Source: Brevibacterium sp.
Lineage (GTDB): Bacteria; Actinomycetota; Actinomycetes; Actinomycetales; Brevibacteriaceae
Assembly: GCA_030457025.1 (NCBI GenBank)
Contig: JAKDSA010000004.1
Span: 19,706 to 83,705, forward strand
Direction: 5' to 3'
DNA length: 64,000 nucleotides
The position numbers and the translations under genes are program-made. The notes under the pieces are model-generated. The model saw only the letters and a list, made by a program, of their open reading frames with translations. It was not told the DNA's origin and ran no database searches. This document shows, piece after piece, positions 53,324 to 64,000 of this stretch. Numbering within the stretch: position 1 is the stretch's first letter; every line of letters begins with the position of its first letter.

Positions 53324-54618
53324 TTGACCGCAGTGAATCTGGCGCCGACGATGCAGGGTTTCCCTGCCGGCTTCAGCGAGGAGAGGCTCGACGAAATCCG
53401 ACGCCGTCTCGACACCCGACGCACCGGTTTCTCCCTCGAGGCTCCTTTCTACACCGATGACCATCTCTTCAATCTCGATATGCAGGCCATCTTCGGGCAG
53501 AACTGGGTCTTTGCCTGCAGCGTCGCGGAGATCCCCGAACCCGGTGACTACGTCACGCTCGACTACGGTCCCTACTCCCTCATTGTTCTCCGCACCGACG
53601 AGGGCGGAGTCAACGTCCTCCACAATGTGTGCCGCCACCGAGGCGCCCGAGTGCTGACCGAGGACACCGGAACCACCGGCAATCTGGTCTGCGGGTACCA
53701 CTCGTGGACCTATTCACCCGCGGGCGACCTCATCCACGCCTCGGCGCCGGGTGAGTTGGAATTCGACAAGGCCTGCTATTCGCTCAAGCGTGCGCACGGA
53801 AAGATCGTCGCAGGTCTCGTCTTCCTGTGCCTGGCCGAAGAGCCCCCGGCTGATTTCGACGACACCGCGGCGATCTTCGCGCCCTACGTCGGACCCCACG
53901 AACTGGCGAAGACGAAGGTCGCCTACCAGCAGAACATCATCGAGGAAGCCAACTGGAAGCTCGTGATGGAGAACAACCGCGAGTGCTACCACTGCGATGG
54001 TCACCCGGAGTTGGCCTGCGCTCTGTTCCCGACCTGGGGACTGACCGATGACACGATTCCACCCCACCTCGAGGAGGTCTGGGACCGCAATCAGCAAGCT
54101 CAGGCCTCGCTGGAATACCGGTGCCGACGCTACGGACTGCCCTACGAGGTCGTCGAAGAGCTCGACACCCGGATCGCCGGAATTCGGATCTCGCGCGAAT
54201 CACTCGACGGTCAGGGGGAGTCGTTCTCCGCCGACGGCAGGCGCCTGTCGAAGAAGCTCCTCGGCGATCTTCCCGATTTTCGCTTGGGTCGCTGTTCCAT
54301 GCATCTGCAGCCAAACAGCTGGTTCCACCTCCTCGGCGATCATGTGGTGACCTTCACCGTCCTCCCGATCAACGCGCACCAGACGCTGGTGCGCACCACC
54401 TGGCTCGTCGCCGATGATGCGGTCGAGGGTGTTGACTACGACCTCGAGACGTTGACGCATACGTGGAAGCAGACGAACCTGCAGGACAAGAACTTCGTCG
54501 AGCTCTGCCAGCGGGGCGCGGCAAGCCCGTTCTACGAGCAGGGCCCGTACATGAAGAGCGAATACCAGGTCGAGGCATTCATCAACTGGTATGTGACTCG
54601 GATGCGGGAGCATGTGGG

Positions 54619-54622
<4 letters not shown>
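53324..54622 (+). CDS. gbcA: Glycine betaine monooxygenase, Rieske oxygenase subunit
   Basis: A 432-residue Rieske non-heme iron oxygenase that demethylates glycine betaine to dimethylglycine and formaldehyde. The Rieske ligands are Cys103/His105 (CRHRGARV) and Cys123/His126 (CGYHSW); the mononuclear iron histidines are in NNRECYHCDGHPEL. The N-terminal NLAPTMQGFPAGFSEER is typical of the GbcA group. TTG 53324 is chosen because AAGGGAG is six bases upstream; the ATG at 53318 overlaps that site. Overlap with gbcB is ATGA. Confidence 0.92.
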
Positions 54623-58793
<4,171 letters not shown>

Positions 58794-58811
58794 TGGGCCC
58801 TTCACTCTTGC

Positions 58812-58879
58812 CGAAACCACGCCGCTGCTTCGAGACGCTTGTGCGTGCATAGTGGTCTCGAAACAACGGCGTGGTTTCG
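58812..58879. terminator. Hairpin terminator after dimethylglycine oxidase
   Basis: Twenty-five-base arms (58812-58836 and 58855-58879) with two mismatches, starting CGAAACCACGCCG and ending CGGCGTGGTTTCG; the loop contains TGTGCGTGCA. Same family as 35221, 50732 and 63827. It begins 18 bases after the stop. Confidence 0.85.
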
Positions 58880-58942
58880 ATTGGGTGCTTGCAGTCCACC
58901 CGCTTCTCGGGATGGCGCCGACCGGGGAAGGACACTCCTCGT

Positions 58943-58955
58943 TCCATATGGTGGA
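58943..58955. promoter_or_regulatory. IclR-type operator (site 2), before the thiolase fragment
   Basis: TCCATATGGTGGA is again TCCA-N5-TGGA, about 95 bases upstream of the truncated thiolase start. A possible TTGACC lies 8 bases further on. Confidence 0.5.
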
Positions 58956-59048
58956 TTCGAATTGACCAATAACTGGGACTGACGAAAGTATGACAGCAGG
59001 AGTTACTGTCGACTGCCCCACCTCGGTGGAGGATCCAAAGGAGTGTCC

Positions 59049-59171
59049 ATGCCCAAGCCTGCGATCATCGGTTGGTCCCACGGAAAGTTCGGACGCTCCG
59101 AATCGCCTCTTCCCGAGATGATGGCCGATGCAGCCCGGGGTGCCATTGCTGATGGGACCTCGCACGAGTAG
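59049..59171 (+). pseudogene. Truncated acetyl-CoA acetyltransferase-like thiolase (40 codons)
   Basis: AAAGGAG and an ATG lead into MPKPAIIGWSHGKFGRSESP, which matches the N-terminus of SCP2-type thiolases, but the frame stops after 40 codons (DGTSHE then TAG) and no continuation is visible. Only the front end of the gene survives. The active-site cysteine region is absent, so it is not functional. Confidence 0.65.
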
Positions 59172-59428
59172 AGGAGGCCGGTGAGCGAGTCGACGGTCCT
59201 CGCCGGCGGCGAGGTCGATGACATGCTGCGTCTGAGGGGTGGGCACCGAGACGATCCTCGGCTCCTGCCGGTGGCCGGCATGGACGACCGCCTCGCCGGG
59301 CTCGCCGAGGCAGTATCCCGGTTCGTCGAGGCGGTGGCCCGGTTCGTCGAGGCGGTGGCTCGGGCCGGAGGGCGAGGCGACCGGCACTCGAGCCGGGGAG
59401 TCGGACTCGTGCGGGCCCGCGGAACCGG
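59172..59428. other. Gap with tandem repeat, no gene called
   Basis: A GTG at 59181 with a nearby AGGAGG opens an 88-codon frame, but its product is a repetitive Arg/Ala/Val-rich sequence with no resemblance to a protein I know. A 21-base tandem repeat (59313-59333 and 59334-59354, unit ending CGGTTCGTCGAGGCG) lies inside. It reads as debris between the two broken genes. Confidence 0.5.
59313..59354. repeat. 21-base tandem duplication
   Basis: Two adjacent copies sharing CCCGGTTCGTCGAGGCG and differing by three bases near their start; a shorter third start (GTGGCTCGG) follows. Confidence 0.75.
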
Positions 59429-59870
59429 TCACAGCGCCTCCTCCTGACCGGCCACGGCATCGGCGATGAGCTGAGCTTCCTGGTAGAGCAGTGCGGCGAT
59501 TTCGAACACGCGGCTTCCCGTCAGCCGCTCCTCGATGCTGGCGATCGACAGTGCCGACCGAGGTTGGCGGCCCCGCTCGATGATCTCCTTGAGCGCTGGA
59601 ACGGATACCGCGGGATAGCGTTGTGCGAAGCTTCGGACTTTGGCGTCGACGAAGGCGTCCACCTCGGCGGTGGGGAACTGGGTCATGATGGCCAGGCTCC
59701 GGCCCCGATGCCGAGTGGATGGCGATCGCCCACGGCCAGGGCGTTGAGCATGCGGTGCCCGGTCCCAGATCGTCGACCGCATGGGCGATATTGAACGAGG
59801 CGGACCGGCTCATGATCCGCCCGCGCAGCCTCACCCGGTCGAGATCGTGTATCGGTGCTTCGCTGCCCAT
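59429..59870 (-). pseudogene. IclR family regulator, decayed copy
   Basis: Starts MGSEAPIHDLDRVRLRGRIM at 59870, closely matching the first 30 residues of the intact IclR at 22876-23766, then loses homology after AVDDLGPGT. The next matching segment, in another frame, corresponds to the LAVGDRHPLGIG region; it resumes as LAIMTQFPTAEVDAFVDAKV and YPAVSVPALKEIIERGR, skips about 25 residues, and ends SALSIASIEERLTGS to AGQEEAL. The whole winged helix and half of the effector domain are missing, plus a frameshift. It cannot bind DNA. Confidence 0.85.
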
Positions 59871-59912
59871 GCTCACGATTATGCTGCGCAGGGAGTCGGT
59901 TGAGGAGCCGGA

Positions 59913-59925
59913 TCCATGATGTGGA
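59913..59925. promoter_or_regulatory. IclR-type operator (site 3), before the decayed IclR gene
   Basis: TCCATGATGTGGA, identical to site 1, 43 bases upstream of the pseudogene start. The longer GATCCATGATGTGGA is shared exactly with 23887-23901. Confidence 0.55.
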
Positions 59926-59937
59926 CCGCAGATGGGG

Positions 59938-60849
59938 TCACCGCCGGGGAGCCAGGTGCCGACACAGGGCTTCGGCCATCAGCTCGATGCCCTCCGATTC
60001 CCGCTGCGGATCGGCGACGAGAACCTGAATGAAACGGGCGTCGAGACTGGGATCGTCAAGCTCCACGGCGGTGCACCCCGCCTCGGCGAGAGTATCCGGG
60101 ATCGTTCGCTGGGCCATCATCGCGATCATCGTCGTACCCGCCACGGCCCTCAGCGTCAGCACTGGGCAGGTGGCCTCGACCGCCGGAGAGAACACCTGCC
60201 CCTGCGCACGAACGGCCTGCTCGATCCTCATCCGAGCGGTGTTGCCAGCAGGCAGGGTGGCGATCGGATAGTCGACCAGATCACGGATGCGCAGGCTCGA
60301 CCGGCCGGCAAGGGGGTGAGTGCTGTCCAGGACCGCGAAATTTCGGGCCTGGATCTGATCGACCCGTCGGACCCCAGGGATCTCGACGTGATTGTGGCTC
60401 GATACGGAGAAGTTCACGCACAGGTCCGCCTGCCGGCGTTTCAGCACTTGGAGGGCTTCGAGGGAGTTCCGGTCGAGGACGGAGATCTGCACCCGGTCGG
60501 TGATGGTCATGACCTCGTTGATGGCATCGGCGACGACAGTCTGGCCCAGTCCCGTGCTGGTGACGACCGTGATGGTCTCCACGGAGCGGGAATAACCGCC
60601 GAAGGAATCGGAGAGCAGCTCGGATTCGGCGATCATCCGCCGTGCGAAATCGGCAACGGCCATGCCCTGGCCGGTGGGGACGACTCCGGTCGCCGATCGT
60701 TCGAACAATGTCGTCCCGTAATGGTCCTCAAGCGTTCTGACCTGACGGCTGGCGGTCGAATGTGAGACGAACAGAGCCCGCGCCGCGAGGTGGATCGAAC
60801 CGTATTCGACCACGGCCAGTAGGGTGGTGAGACTGCGGAGGTCGGTCAT
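59938..60849 (-). CDS. LysR family transcriptional regulator
   Basis: A 303-residue LysR protein: helix-turn-helix LRSLTTLLAVVEYGSIHLAARALFVSHSTASRQVRTLEDHYG (4-44), effector domain with VVTSTGLGQTVVADAINEVMT and LAGTTMIAM-like strand. It is divergent from the M20 peptidase-MFS pair, with a strong palindrome between the starts; those two genes are its likely targets. Confidence 0.92.
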   Translation of the reverse strand: MTDLRSLTTLLAVVEYGSIHLAARALFVSHSTASRQVRTLEDHYGTTLFERSATGVVPTGQGMAVADFARRMIAESELLSDSFGGYSRSVETITVVTSTGLGQTVVADAINEVMTITDRVQISVLDRNSLEALQVLKRRQADLCVNFSVSSHNHVEIPGVRRVDQIQARNFAVLDSTHPLAGRSSLRIRDLVDYPIATLPAGNTARMRIEQAVRAQGQVFSPAVEATCPVLTLRAVAGTTMIAMMAQRTIPDTLAEAGCTAVELDDPSLDARFIQVLVADPQRESEGIELMAEALCRHLAPRR

Positions 60850-60866
60850 GGCGTCATGCTACGCGT

Positions 60867-60889
60867 GGTGGTGCGCAACGTGCACCACC
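60867..60889. promoter_or_regulatory. LysR operator between LysR and M20 genes
   Basis: GGTGGTGC and GCACCACC are perfect inverted arms around GCAACGT; the central TGCGCAACGTGCA fits the T-N11-A LysR box. It lies 18-40 bases upstream of the LysR start and about 76 bases before the M20 start. Confidence 0.65.
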
Positions 60890-60964
60890 TCCGTGCAGGA
60901 TTCGCACCGGTCTGCGGACAGATCGGCCTTCCGGTTCCGCAGTCGGTTCGGCGACGCTGGATGC

Positions 60965-62500
60965 ATGACCTCAGATCACAGCACCGGCCGCGATGAGGCG
61001 GCACCCGACCAAGCAGTACGCAGCGATGGCTCACCGTCCGAGGCACCCGCTGCCGACCGAGAGTCCGTCACCCGCGCCGCAGGCGAGTCCGTCCGCAGCG
61101 AGGCCTTCTTCGACCAGCTCGCCGCCCGGGTCGCCCGACGCACCGAGAGCCAGGCCGAAGGCAACGGAGCCGCCGCACGAGCCTACCTCGCCGAGGAGAT
61201 CGTTCCCGAGCTCACTGCGCTGGGCTTCGACTCCACGATCCACGACAACCCGGAATCCGCCGAACACCCGCTGCTCATCGCCTCCCGCATCGAAGATCCG
61301 AACCTGCCCACCGTCCTCCTCTACGGTCACGGCGACGTGCAGTTCGCTCACGACGCGCAATGGTCCGAGGGCCTCGACCCCTGGGTGCTCACCCGCGACG
61401 GCGACCGACTCTACGGCCGCGGCAGTGCTGACAACAAGGGCCAGCACACCGTGAACTCGCTTGCACTGTCGACGCTGCTCGACGCTGTCGCAGCGGGTGG
61501 ACCTGCGACCGACGGGAAGCTCGGATACAACGTGAAGGTCCTCATCGAAACCGCCGAGGAGGCCGGTTCGCGCGGGCTCAAAGCCTTCGCAGCCGCGCAC
61601 CAGGCAGAGCTCGACGCCGACCTCTTCCTCGCCTCCGACGGTCCGCGGATCGCGGCCGAGCACCCGACGCTCTTCCTCGGCTCCCGCGGGGCACTGAACT
61701 TCACGCTCATCGTTCATGACCGCGACGGAGACCACCATTCGGGAAATTGGGGCGGGAAGCTGCGCAACCCAGCCACCGTCCTCGCCGCCGCCGTGAACTC
61801 CCTCGTCGACGGCAACGGGATCATCCGCATTCCCGCACTGCGGCCGGCGGCCCCGCCCACGTCGGTGCTCGACGCAGTGGCGAAGCTGCCTGAAGTGGTC
61901 GAAGAGGGATCGCCGACAGTCGATCGTGACTGGGGTGAGCCCGGACTGACCTCGGCGGAGCGGGTCTTCGCCTTCAACGTCATCGAGGTGCTCGCCCTCG
62001 AGGCAGGAAATCCGGACCAAGTCGTCAATGCGATCCCGGGGACGGCCGCAGCGCATATGCAGCTGCGTTTCGTCGTCGGCACCGACGTCGATGACGTCGA
62101 GACCACGGTGCGAACCCACCTCGAGGAGCAGGGAATCCACGGTGTCGACATCGTCGCCGCGCACTGCATGCCGGCCACCCGCCTGGACCCGAATGCCCGC
62201 GTTGTCGCGGCGGCAGCGGAATCGATCAAGGCAACGACCGGCCTCGAGGCCGCTATCGAACCGAATCTGGGCGGCACCATTCCCAACGATGTGTTCGCCG
62301 AGGTGCTGGGCCTGCCGACCGTGTGGGTGCCGCATTCGTACCCCGGATGCAATCAGCACGCTCCCGACGAACACGCCCTGTCTTCGATTCTCGAACAGGG
62401 GGCTGAGATCATGGCGGGAATGTTCTGGGACATGAGGCAGAACCCGGATGACTGGTTCACCTCGAAGGGCCCCTCGGCGAGCACAGGAGACGCGCAATGA
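60965..62500 (+). CDS. M20 family metallopeptidase (dipeptidase/deacylase type)
   Basis: A 511-residue zinc hydrolase with a polar N-terminal tail of about 45 residues, then the M20 core: LLYGHGDVQFAHDAQW, LYGRGSADNKGQHTVNSLALS, LIETAEEAGSRGL, ending in an ACY1/dipeptidase-like C-terminal region (EPNLGGTIPNDVFAEVLGLPTVWVPHSYPGCNQHAPDEH). ATG 60965 has a weak ribosome site. It overlaps the MFS gene by four bases, so substrate import and hydrolysis are probably linked. Confidence 0.88.
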   Translation: MTSDHSTGRDEAAPDQAVRSDGSPSEAPAADRESVTRAAGESVRSEAFFDQLAARVARRTESQAEGNGAAARAYLAEEIVPELTALGFDSTIHDNPESAEHPLLIASRIEDPNLPTVLLYGHGDVQFAHDAQWSEGLDPWVLTRDGDRLYGRGSADNKGQHTVNSLALSTLLDAVAAGGPATDGKLGYNVKVLIETAEEAGSRGLKAFAAAHQAELDADLFLASDGPRIAAEHPTLFLGSRGALNFTLIVHDRDGDHHSGNWGGKLRNPATVLAAAVNSLVDGNGIIRIPALRPAAPPTSVLDAVAKLPEVVEEGSPTVDRDWGEPGLTSAERVFAFNVIEVLALEAGNPDQVVNAIPGTAAAHMQLRFVVGTDVDDVETTVRTHLEEQGIHGVDIVAAHCMPATRLDPNARVVAAAAESIKATTGLEAAIEPNLGGTIPNDVFAEVLGLPTVWVPHSYPGCNQHAPDEHALSSILEQGAEIMAGMFWDMRQNPDDWFTSKGPSASTGDAQ

Positions 62501-63795
62501 GCGAGCACACGATGGCTGCGACTGCCGCCTCGGCGACCAAGCCCGTGCGGCCGTGGAAGGTGATCGTCGCCGCCTCCATCGGCAACGCCCTTGAGTGGTA
62601 CGACATTGCGATCTATGCCTACTTCTCGGTCTACATCTCCGTCGCCTTCTTCCCGTCCGAGAGCCACTCGGTGTCCATCATGCTGGCGCTGGGCACCTTC
62701 GCCCTGTCGTTCTTCATCCGACCCGTCGGTGCGATCGTGCTCGGCAGCTACGCCGACCGCAAGGGCCGCAAACCGGCGCTGACGCTGACGATCTGGCTGA
62801 TGTTCCTGGGCACGCTGATGATCGTCGTCATGCCTCCGGCCCATGTCATCGGCCTGGCCGCCCCGCTGCTCATCCTGCTCGCCCGTCTGATCCAGGGCTT
62901 CGCCGCGGGTGGGGAGTTCGGATCAGCGACCTCACTCATGGTCGAACACCTGCCCAATCGCAAGGGCTTCGCCGCCAGCTGGCAATTCACCTCCCAAGCG
63001 ATGTCGACGATCCTGGCTTCCGTCATCGGTGTCAGCCTGACGACCGGCTTGAGCCAGGAGCAGCTCGAGACCTGGGGTTTCCGTCTGCCCTTCATCGTGG
63101 GCCTGCTGGTCGGACCCATCGGCCTCTACATCCGCCGTCATGTCCCCGAATCACCGGAATTCACCGCCCTCGCGGCTGAGGCACCGAAGCAGACAGCAGC
63201 GATCGGCGGAATCCTGCGCCACCACAAGCTGGCCGTGGTCCTGGCCATCGGCGCCATCGCGGTCTCGACCTGCCTCAACTACTTCATCACCTACGTACCC
63301 ACCTACGCCGTGGACAACCTGGGAATGACGAGCTCTGCCGGCTTCTGGGCCACCCTGGTCTCGGGCATCGTCCTGCTCCTCGTCACCCCGGTCGCCGGCT
63401 ACTTCTGCGACAAGGTCGGACGACTGACATTTATGATCCCGGCTGCCGTGGCCGTGATGGTGCTGACGTGGGTGCTCTTCACCTGGGTCGTCGCGGCCAA
63501 TGCGCTGAGCGTGCTCATCGTCGTCGTCGCGATCTTCTCGGTGCTCAAGGCCGCCTACTATGGTCCGCTGGCCAGCGTCATGGGCGACATCTTCCCCACC
63601 GAGGTGCGCGGCACAGGGCTGTCCCTGGGCTACAACATCGGCGTCGCCATCTTCGGTGGGCTGACACCGCTCGTCGCCGCCTGGCTGATCGGCATCACAG
63701 GTGATGCGAAGGCGCCTGCCTACTGGGTGCTGCTGGCCGGTGTGCTCAGCGTCAGCGCAATCCTCGTGGCCTGGAAGAAGCTCGGCGTGCGCTGA
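62497..63795 (+). CDS. MFS transporter, metabolite:H+ symporter type
   Basis: A 432-residue twelve-helix permease of the same broad group as the phenylacetate-side transporter: GNALEWYDIAIYAYFSVYISVAFF, RPVGAIVLGSYADRKGRKPAL, RLIQGFAAGGEFGSATSLMVEHLP, FPTEVRGTGLSLGYNIGVAIFGG. Members import betaines, proline, dicarboxylates and similar compounds. Its coupling to the M20 gene suggests it carries that enzyme's substrate or product; uptake of betaine or dimethylglycine is a weaker alternative. Confidence 0.92.
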   Translation: MSEHTMAATAASATKPVRPWKVIVAASIGNALEWYDIAIYAYFSVYISVAFFPSESHSVSIMLALGTFALSFFIRPVGAIVLGSYADRKGRKPALTLTIWLMFLGTLMIVVMPPAHVIGLAAPLLILLARLIQGFAAGGEFGSATSLMVEHLPNRKGFAASWQFTSQAMSTILASVIGVSLTTGLSQEQLETWGFRLPFIVGLLVGPIGLYIRRHVPESPEFTALAAEAPKQTAAIGGILRHHKLAVVLAIGAIAVSTCLNYFITYVPTYAVDNLGMTSSAGFWATLVSGIVLLLVTPVAGYFCDKVGRLTFMIPAAVAVMVLTWVLFTWVVAANALSVLIVVVAIFSVLKAAYYGPLASVMGDIFPTEVRGTGLSLGYNIGVAIFGGLTPLVAAWLIGITGDAKAPAYWVLLAGVLSVSAILVAWKKLGVR

Positions 63796-63822
63796 CTCGG
63801 TGCGCACTGACTCGGTGCGCGC
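63793..63822. repeat. 15-base tandem duplication starting at the MFS stop codon
   Basis: TGACTCGGTGCGCAC (63793) and TGACTCGGTGCGCGC (63808). The first copy starts with the TGA of the transporter gene. Confidence 0.8.
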
Positions 63823-63826
63823 CCGT

Positions 63827-63894
63827 CGAGAAACGGGGTGCGTGTCGAGACGCATGTGCGTGCGCATGGTTTTCGACGCTCAACCCGTTTCTCG
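63827..63894. terminator. Hairpin after the MFS gene
   Basis: Twenty-two-base arms (63827-63848, 63873-63894; 19 paired) starting CGAGAAACGGG and ending CCCGTTTCTCG; the loop contains TGTGCGTGCG. Same group as 35221 and 58812. Nothing further is recognisable up to 64000. Confidence 0.75.
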
Positions 63895-64000
63895 GTGGCG
63901 TCGGGGACCACGGGCATTCTCGTCGCCGGCGGGGTGGGCCTGCGGCGTGATCAGTTCAACTGTCCCCGTGCGTCTACGGGCCAGCGATCGATCAGTTCGC

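Noticed and set aside
59181-59447. 88-codon frame with AGGAGG and a GTG start
   Set aside because: The translation is dominated by the 21-base tandem repeat and lies in a debris region, so a real protein is unlikely.

Overview
The window is high-GC DNA packed with short-gap operons, ATGA start/stop overlaps and GTG/TTG starts. Together with a heterotetrameric sarcosine oxidase operon, a Rieske-type betaine demethylase, a PaaR-type phenylacetate regulon and branched-chain keto-acid dehydrogenase genes, this points to an actinobacterium of the Micrococcales. Brevibacterium is the best guess. That assignment is inferred from gene content, not from a search.

Layout. 1-4.4 kb: the end of an AAA ATPase gene, then a convergent branched-chain 2-oxoacid dehydrogenase operon (E1alpha-E1beta-E2). 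4.5-6.6 kb: a YqeB-like membrane protein divergent from a TetR regulator, an orphan DtxR-type iron box, and an Lrp/AsnC regulator. 7-11.3 kb: etfB-etfA and a very unusual membrane cytochrome b with a ~540-residue Ala-rich N-terminus that repeats a GLPRxxGGxPWPPEG motif. 11.5-20 kb: a GntR regulator and the soxBDAG-sdaA-purU sarcosine operon. 20-25 kb: an Orn/Lys/Arg decarboxylase-like gene with a divergent LysR gene, an IclR regulator and a lone ABC ATPase. 25-26 kb: two decayed transposase genes joined end to end. 26-28.2 kb: small membrane proteins and a PLP dehydratase. 28.2-43.6 kb: the complete phenylacetate catabolon (transporter, paaZ, paaR, paaK, paaI, paaABCDE, paaJ, paaF, paaH, paaG) with four look-alike PaaR sites. 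43.6-50.7 kb: a copper pair (YdhK-like and CueP-like), a TVP38 protein, an OFA transporter with a tiny partner, a SurA-like lipoprotein, VOC and RibD-like enzymes and an M20 amidohydrolase. 50.8-58.8 kb: formaldehyde dehydrogenase, LysR, the betaine demethylase pair and dimethylglycine oxidase. 58.8-59.9 kb: a decayed thiolase/IclR locus. 59.9-63.8 kb: LysR, M20 peptidase and an MFS transporter.

How it fits together. Glycine betaine is demethylated by GbcAB, dimethylglycine is oxidised by DMGO, sarcosine by SoxBDAG, serine is deaminated by SdaA, and C1 units leave through PurU and FdhA as formate. Phenylacetate is activated by PaaK, epoxidised by PaaABCDE, isomerised by PaaG, opened by PaaZ and beta-oxidised by PaaF/H/J. 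ETF and the branched-chain dehydrogenase feed electrons and acyl-CoA into the same central metabolism.

The strongest items for follow-up are the motif-repeat cytochrome b joined to ETF, an L-serine dehydratase missing about 46 residues including its usual SSSHT motif, a family of intergenic hairpins with a GTGCGTGC loop usually flanked by short tandem duplications, and an IclR-type operator that survives next to a dead copy of its regulator.
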